Below the pieces are notes generated by a model. That model was not told the DNA's origin, did not search any database, and worked only from the letters and a program-made list of their open reading frames with translations. A stretch of 64,000 bases of DNA from Daphnia pulex. Lineage: Eukaryota; Arthropoda; Branchiopoda; Diplostraca; Daphniidae. The position numbers and the translations under genes are program-made. Each line of letters begins with the position of its first letter. The stretch's first letter is position 1. Shown here one piece after another: positions 58,105-64,000 of this stretch. The stretch is from the NCBI RefSeq assembly GCF_021134715.1, contig NC_060022.1:6515001-6579000 (forward strand), in the 5' to 3' direction.

Positions 58105-58445
58105 ATCGCGGTTTGCTATCTAAAAACTTTATTCGATTTCTCTCCATACCCCTTCTTGTGACAGATATCCAACGACACCGAGTTTCGAATAGAAAAGCGG
58201 TCCATAGAGCTTAACATTTTGATCATAAGAAATGTTTTTAGTAAAATGATGACGAATGGAATTGCTTATTCGTGGAGGATAATCCGCTGAATAGATCCGC
58301 GGAGTTGGCTGCATAAATAAGAATGCTTCGTAAGAAATTCACTGGGGTACTCAACTAAGTTGATCCACAAATCACACTTCGCTAATCTATAAGTGAGTTG
58401 AAGAAAATTCTGCCCTCTCTTCATTAGAAAACAAAATTTTTGCCT
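58105..58445 (-). repeat. 341-bp inverted repeat, right copy
   Basis: Partner of 51118-51458. It is followed directly by a fragment of the GCGC-rich repeat found left of the other copy. Confidence 0.85.
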
Positions 58446-58503
58446 GGCTGACTGCGGCGACTGGTCAGACGAGTAACGCGAGCCCGTCCGTTTTTTCCAG
58501 CGG
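58446..58503. repeat. Fragment of the GCGC-rich tandem repeat
   Basis: About 45 bp (GGCTGACTGCGGCGACTGG and onward to GAGCCCGTCCG) match 49811-49856 with one substitution. The fragment is in direct orientation relative to the left array. Confidence 0.8.
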
Positions 58504-58807
58504 TTATTTCCAGCCCCAGGAATCACCATGCACCCCCCGATGCATGACTACCGGCTATCTCGCGGATCTGAATCTAGTATGAATATTCTCCCATAAGCAC
58601 ATGTCATTCAAGAGGTTATCGGATAATATATTTCCTTTAATTGTAAATCAATCTACATGGTCATAGATCTATTTAGTTGCTTTACTTTTTTACGCAAATC
58701 CTTTGATGAATCAAGAAAGTTGCTAATTTTTTACTTGAAATATTCATCAGTTAACGTTTTTTTTTTCAAAGCCTTTTCTGACGGCACCCTTCACAACAAC
58801 ACATAGC
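58504..58807. other. Spacer, nothing recognised
   Basis: About 300 bp between the repeat fragment and the DUF4806 gene; probably includes its 3' UTR. Confidence 0.35.
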
Positions 58808-59502
58808 TCAGTATCGTAGAATTGCGAAGACCAACCTTATCGCCCCTTTCCTCCCTTCCAGTCCAACAGTCAGAAACCAGTTCCAGTCCAACTTTTTAGC
58901 AATGGAAATAGTTAGGCAAACATTTAAAATATTACTAAGAAGTTTATCCTCGTTTAAACCTCCAATCAGCGCAAACCTCAAATACTAAAAAAAAAAAATT
59001 ATTAAATATTTTTAACAAGAAAAAACATTTAACATACCAAATCTTCATGAGCTAGCTCTTTGTTCAGAACCTTTCTTTTCAACCTTCTTTCAAAATTATC
59101 GAAGTCGGATAACTCGTTCAAAGGGAACTTTTCAATTAGGTCATCTACGGCAGTCATTCTTTGATTTTTTTCGCTCGATCCATCTGCGTCAACCCTCAGC
59201 TTCGCAACGTAATCAGTAAGGATATTAATTTTAAGCGCCATATCCCCTTGACGTCTCAGCATTTCTTGACTGTTTGTGTATGTTGCAGCTATCATTCTGC
59301 AGTATTTCTCCTGATTCAGTAGTTTGGATGCTGCTGAGTTAGTTCGCGATTGATGGCCTTCTCGCACCTCTTCATCAACACGAGGTCTTTTACTTGCAAC
59401 TTCTATTGAGATAAGTCAGTATCAATTAAAAAATGAATACGGAATGTTAAAAGTGTTACCTATTAAGCATCTGATTCGCTTCTCGCATGCGTCCCACTTC
59501 AT
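58808..59502 (-). CDS. DUF4806-domain protein
   Basis: Exons 59502-59460, 59402-59038 and 58984-58808 give 194 aa in continuous phase, with introns of 57 and 53 bp. The N-terminus is MKWDACEKRIRCLIEVASKR. A helical middle has LLNQEKYCRMIAATYTNSQE and MALKINILTDYVAKL. The C-terminal third shows FPLNELSDFDNFERRLKRK, FALIGG, LSNILNVCLTISIAKKLDW and GLEGRKGAIRLVF. That pattern, ending in W.W.G..GR.GA..F, is DUF4806, a domain of unknown function abundant in arthropod genomes and often transposon-associated. The protein is short for the class, and a possible extra upstream exon (59584-59516, frame reading FGGLTPVVVAKAMAAWEV) does not join in frame. It may be 5'-truncated or use a downstream start. 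Confidence 0.65.
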
Positions 59503-59547
59503 TGCTTACAATTTTTGATTTTCCGGACTTCCCATGCGGCCATAGCT

Positions 59548-60781
59548 TTAGCGACCACAACTGGAGTCAAACCTCCGAACAAATCTAAGAGGAGAAAAAA
59601 GTTTTTGAAACACGCAACTCTTTTTTCAGAATTAATGAGAGTAACCTTTAATACCATGGTTATGTATTGTGTATCGTCGTATAGTCATACACCTCAAGAT
59701 CAAATACAAATTATACTACACTAATGTTCTTTACTAATTCTCTAATCTCCAACACCAACAACCTTAAATGAGAAAGGCAAAATTAAAAACTGCTGGAATA
59801 GTCGTTATTAGCCGTTAATATTTACCTGGCGTATTTTTGATGCTCGAGTACATAATGGTGCAAACTCAAGTTTTCTTTATGTTTCAAAATGAGCTCGCCT
59901 TCCATTTCACGAATAGGAGTTCGGACTTCGACACATTTCTTCATCTTCTGCTCCTGGCGACTCCGTTGATTATAGATTCGCACCTTTGAGAAACGAATTA
60001 CACACGTGTATTTATTATTAAATAAATAAATAATTATTGTCAAATGGCACTTCTGATTGGGGGTTCGAAATTCCACCCTGCAAAATCACATTGAAGTTAA
60101 ATATAGAAAACTAATAAACTCGCATTGATGGAATAAAAACCTGTTCCAGTTTGCGATATGCTTCAATAACACGATTGGCCTTTCTGCGGCCTAAAATAAA
60201 TGCGGAGGTAAAGGAGATAAGGGAGAAAAGGAAACGTGGGTCCACTGGGTCCCCTTTTTTTCGTACCCCCCCCTCCCTCCCATTCGTCCCATTCTCCCTC
60301 TTCTCCCCGTTCTTTCCAAAAAAAACGTAAACAACGCGTTTAAATATATTTTTAACAAAAAAACGTGAATTAAAAAAAAAATTACATAAAAATATTCCCT
60401 ATTCATTTACACACTATCACTAAAAAGTTCTTTATAGTAGCAGCGAGAAACTTCTCCAGAGATGAGCAAAGCAAACTTAATTAAATCAACTAAACTGAAC
60501 GGAAAATTAAGAAAATGAAAATGATCAATGGCATCAGAAAAAATAAACACTTAACAGTAACATAAAAAAACAATGTCTGCTCTAGCTCGTTGACACTCAG
60601 TTGAAAGAACTAACAAACAAAGGCAAGTAACTTTGATACTCACGTAATATTTTCTCCAAGATAGATGGTGACTTGCGACTTTTCTTCAGGTTCAGTTAAT
60701 ACTCCTAAACCACACTTTAACTGGGCTAACTTTAAATATGCTAGCAATACCCAACGACGAAGGTTGGTAATACTTAATCTG
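59548..60781 (-). CDS. Unrecognised helical protein with two possible 3' ends (start not resolved)
   Basis: Exons 60781-60644 and 60183-60141 join in frame to read NLRRWVLLAYLKLAQLKCGL, then EEKSQVTIYLGENITKANRV and IEAYRKLEQ. From there two continuations keep frame. A terminal exon at 60077-60018 reads GGISNPQSEVPFDNNYLFI, stops, and has AATAAA (minus strand) 2 bp later. Alternatively, exons 59983-59826 and 59584-59548 add VRIYNQRSRQEQKMKKCVEV and HKENLSLHHYVLEHQKYAR and end SSCGR. An ATG near 60890 (AACAATGGCTGCC) would be a natural start but hits a stop unless an unseen splice intervenes. The protein is Leu-rich and helical; I do not recognise the family. Confidence 0.4.
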
Positions 60782-61602
60782 CTAAAACAAACATTACAAA
60801 ATGTTCACCTAATATTGCAACGAAACGTGAAAGACGGACCACTAAACAACAACTACCAGTCACTAATCACTGTGGGGAATGGCAGCCATTGTTGTTTTTA
60901 AACTGCACTGGCTCCTAGTGGGGGATTTCTGGAGCTTTCTTTCCTCCAATCCGAATTGTTAAAAATCGGTTTGGGAATAATGCGTTAACGAATTTCAGCA
61001 ATCTTAATAAATGCTCCTTAATCTTAAATAAAATTTCATTAAAGCTGAGTCAGTGAAAAATCTTTAAATTTTAACAATTAGTGAGTGGATTTATCTGATC
61101 TAAACCAAATATTCGTGATCTCCATGAAATTTGGGGTCGAAATAAATTTCTAAAAATTATTTAAATATTGGGGTTCTATTGTCGGTGAGTTCTTCTGTCA
61201 GCATTCAGCAACCCTCGATCTTTATAGTAAATCTGAGGATAACATACACTAACCAATATTCCCAATTGTGTGTATTGCCACTTGTTATATTCCGTCAGAA
61301 ATCAGGTAGTTTGCAAAAAGATTTTGTAGAAAAGCACATACACTGCAAAACAAGACATCCCTATTACATTAAACTAAGACCAATTTTGAAACCGTGACAA
61401 AGGAATATAAATAAGCAATAAATTAAAAGAGTGAAATTTAAGAACAAGCCATCCTTTTTTTTCTGTTCTGTTATGCAATTTAAGTGAAACCCAACCATTT
61501 TGTGTTGCAATTCAATCTGAGTTATGTGATGACATCGTCAGTCGATTGCTTATTGGCAATTATTTACAATAAGGAAGTAGATTGGAAAAACATTATAGGT
61601 TA
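60782..61602. other. Intergenic region between two minus-strand genes
   Basis: The left part likely holds the promoter and first exon of the unrecognised helical-protein gene (minus strand). The rest is AT-rich, includes the likely 3' UTR of the next gene, and has nothing else that I can support. Confidence 0.4.
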
Positions 61603-64000
61603 TTAAATGTGATTTAACTGGATTCCTGTCAAACCAATAAGTAAGAATAATGCGGAAGTAACGGAGAACCAAGGAGCAAATTTAGTGGAACTACTGTTAT
61701 TGTTTTGATGAGAATCGTTTACTTCCTCGTCGTCCAATCCGCGGTGTTCAACTGGCAGCTGGCTCGAATCCTGTTGAGGAATTTTATCCAAAAAATGATT
61801 GTCATTCCGTTCATCATCGACGGCTTGTCGCTTCCGTCGCTGTGATGCGACGCTTTCAACAGGATCGATTTCTTTATTGTCATCATCATTTAAGACATTA
61901 TGGGACTTTTCGTCGACAGAGGAAATCTCTTCATCATTGGTTGTTGGTAAAGTGGTTGAGGCATCTGGTTCAACAGTGCTATCTTCTTCTGGAGAAATAT
62001 CCGTCGAGGCTTCAACGGATAAAACTTCGGCAATTTTACTACAAGGACAAGAATCAACATTAGATGGGTACCAACAGAGTTATTAAAGAGTTATTGTGTA
62101 CCTTAGTAAAGATTCGGAAGGAGCTTCACCGGACAACCATTCCTCGAGGTTGCTTTAAAAAGTAAAACATATAATTAGTAGGAAAGACAATAAACATAAA
62201 TTTTTAAAAAATGTGACTACCTTAACAAAGACTCGGATGGAAATGATCTTGGGGTGTATTGTTCTGATGGCCCAAATAAAAATCGTTCCAACTGAGCTCT
62301 CTCTTCATCCGTGATGACGGGCTTGCCTCCAGTTCCCAAAACGGATCCTCCTTTGATAATGGATGCTGAAAACTGATCTAGAACGTTGGGGTTCTTCAAC
62401 GGGCGCTCAGAACGGCGGACTCCGTCGAAATTGGGCCTAGTGGCCGCCTGAACTTTAGAGGCAATGATGGGTGGAAGCGGCCCTTGGAAGTTTGGTGGAA
62501 ACGGAAAATCAGCTTTTCCATTTATCGAGACAGGAGGTGGACCTTTGTGTATTGCATGAGGTCCATCTGCTTTTTTGTCCATTTGCAGTGGTCGAGAAAT
62601 ATCTTTGCGTCGGTCCCCACCGCCCAGGAATCTTTGAAGAAGGCCCGTTAGTCCTTGATTTGGCTTGGACTGCGGTTGTAATGACGGCTGATTTTGCGCC
62701 GGATTATTGCGGTTCTTTAGTTGACCCTCTTGCTGCTGTCGCTGCTGCAGCGATAACGGCTGTTCACCTTGATGTTTGTGTCCTTCTCCAGCAAAAGGTC
62801 GTTGAATATGGAGTCCCGGTGGCGGTCCTTGTAGAGGTTGCGGTAGCAGCTGTTCACGGTTTTGTCCAGCTGACGGATGTCTCAGTTGAAGGAGAGGACC
62901 GTTCTGAGGTTGCCAATTTAGCGATGGCCTGTTGTGAATAATATAAGAAATATGGCTGTCATTAAAATCAGTCCATTCATTTCATCGTTTCGGGAAACAA
63001 GTCAGTCACAAAATGTTTCGATCCTCATCAGTGTATTGACTGTTTTAATCTCATCGAATACTGGACAATAAATAATACTGATTGGTAAAATAGATAGTGT
63101 TCAAAGTTGCTATAGCTATACAAGCTTGATTAACAAAATTTTTCGGTTACATCGAAAACTTTTGTTCTTTGAAATCCGCTCACCTATTATTAGGAGAAGG
63201 CCCAGATGGTCCAGCAGCAATCGGCGTAGCCAGGGGAGGGGTGTTCTGCTCCTTCCGGCGGTTACCACCAAAGCTGAAAAATGCAGCCAAACCTGAAGAC
63301 TTCTTGCGAGCAGGAGGAGAAGGTGGAGGTGTGTGGGGACGAGCATTAACATCCTGGCCGTTGAAATGAGGTCGCTGCTGTTGCTGACGCTGGGAAGGAG
63401 GCGTCGGGTGCGGTCTGAATTGTTGTTGATTGAAGTGGTTCACCTGCTGCTGGTTGGCTTCGTGATTAGGAGGGAACCTCGGAACAGGTGCCGATGGTCC
63501 GGGAACAACCGGTACAACAGCCTTGGGCAACGTGATGGGAACGGGTTCTTTGGGTCTGCGGTGATCTTGTTCGGAAGCGACGAAAACGGGATCCAATGTT
63601 ACCAAACTTGGTGAATCCGTCGTGAATCTCGGATCTTCGGCAGAGATTCCTTTCCCTTGCGCGTTCTGCTGAGGCTCGACGTCAAATCCAAGCGGTGGGA
63701 TCGGCCCATCCGCATTCCGGATAGGTTTGAAACCACTCTCGAGAATGATGGTGTTTGGATTGAAAATACCGCCGATCTGGTCGTTTTGTTGTCGGTAAAA
63801 CGGAAGGTTGGAGGATGCGGACTGCTGGTTGAAAGAGTGCGACTGAACCGGAGGTGGATTGATCCTTGTTGGAATCGTTTCCTTGTTGTTGAAATGCGTG
63901 CTTTCTTGCTCGTTTGATGACGGACTCCATGCAGGTCTTTCCGGCTGCTGTGGGCAATCACGCGACCTATCCGGAGTCAACGGACGGGGTTCCGCTAAAT
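61603..64000 (-). CDS. Secreted Pro/Gln-rich protein with furin-type site and GPI-anchor-like tail, 3' part
   Basis: Four exons, 64000-63184 (open at the edge), 62928-62221, 62152-62102 and 62038-61603, give about 670 visible codons with phase 2 at every junction. The visible part is Pro, Gln and Asn rich. Features in order: SSGLAAFFSFGGNRRKEQNT, GLTGLLQRFLGGGDRRKD, and a SESLL phrase at the end of exon 2, repeated across the next junction (FPSESLLSNLEEWLSGEAPS then ESLLSKIAEVLS). An acidic stretch follows, then a dibasic site QRRKRQAVDD and a hydrophobic C-terminus (WFSVTSALFLLIGLTGI) preceded by SSST, as in GPI-anchored proteins. The N-terminus and any signal peptide lie outside the window. 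No family was recognised; a cuticle or extracellular-matrix role is only a guess. Confidence 0.7.

Noticed and set aside
59516..59584. Exon reading FGGLTPVVVAKAMAAWEV joined to the DUF4806 gene
   Set aside because: No splice that I can find joins this frame either to the upstream helical exon or to the DUF4806 first exon.

Overview
The window looks like arthropod nuclear DNA, most likely from a branchiopod crustacean such as Daphnia. Genes are intron-rich with short 53-84 bp introns. One developmental regulator, the ARID3-family gene dead ringer/retained, is spread over 36 kb. The repeats are eukaryotic in type: GA, CA and CTT microsatellites, minisatellites and a DNA transposon. There are no prokaryotic signals. 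The species call is an inference.

Layout. Positions 1-1687 (minus): 5' part of a spatacsin (SPG11)-like gene that runs off the left edge, with ATCGAT/DRE-like sites just upstream. Positions 4654-41101 (plus): a complete nine-exon retained/dead ringer transcription factor (about 814 aa). Its ARID domain is split over three exons, its REKLES domain lies in the last three, and introns 1 and 3 are 9.4 and 13.5 kb of low-complexity sequence. Positions 45779-46747 (plus): two tiny mitochondrial-type membrane protein genes about 300 bp apart, one PIGBOS1-like with a GC-AG intron, the other the complex III subunit UQCR11.

Positions 47509-58503 are an accessory region. It holds a 1718-bp P-superfamily transposon with 52-bp terminal inverted repeats beginning CATG and an 8-bp target duplication. 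The transposon encodes a THAP domain and a P-transposase-like tail, but no room remains for the catalytic core. To its right are AT-rich and GCGC-rich repeats, then a 7.3-kb interval bounded by two almost identical 341-bp inverted copies. That interval contains a RING-finger gene with an S/P/R-rich linker and a C2HC motif, a partial gene on the other strand ending in a near-identical terminal exon, minisatellites, and a decayed Hsp90 copy that keeps its introns.

Positions 58808-64000 (minus): a DUF4806 gene, an unrecognised helical-protein gene with two possible 3' ends, and the 3' part of a secreted Pro/Gln-rich protein with a furin-type site and a probable GPI-anchor tail.

The strongest unusual observations are the P element with its THAP-plus-tail gene, and the nested inverted duplications (341 bp and 129 bp) that appear to have moved a protein-coding terminal exon next to an unrelated upstream exon. 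All splice sites were read by eye from GT/GC-AG consensus and reading-frame continuity. None is backed by transcripts.
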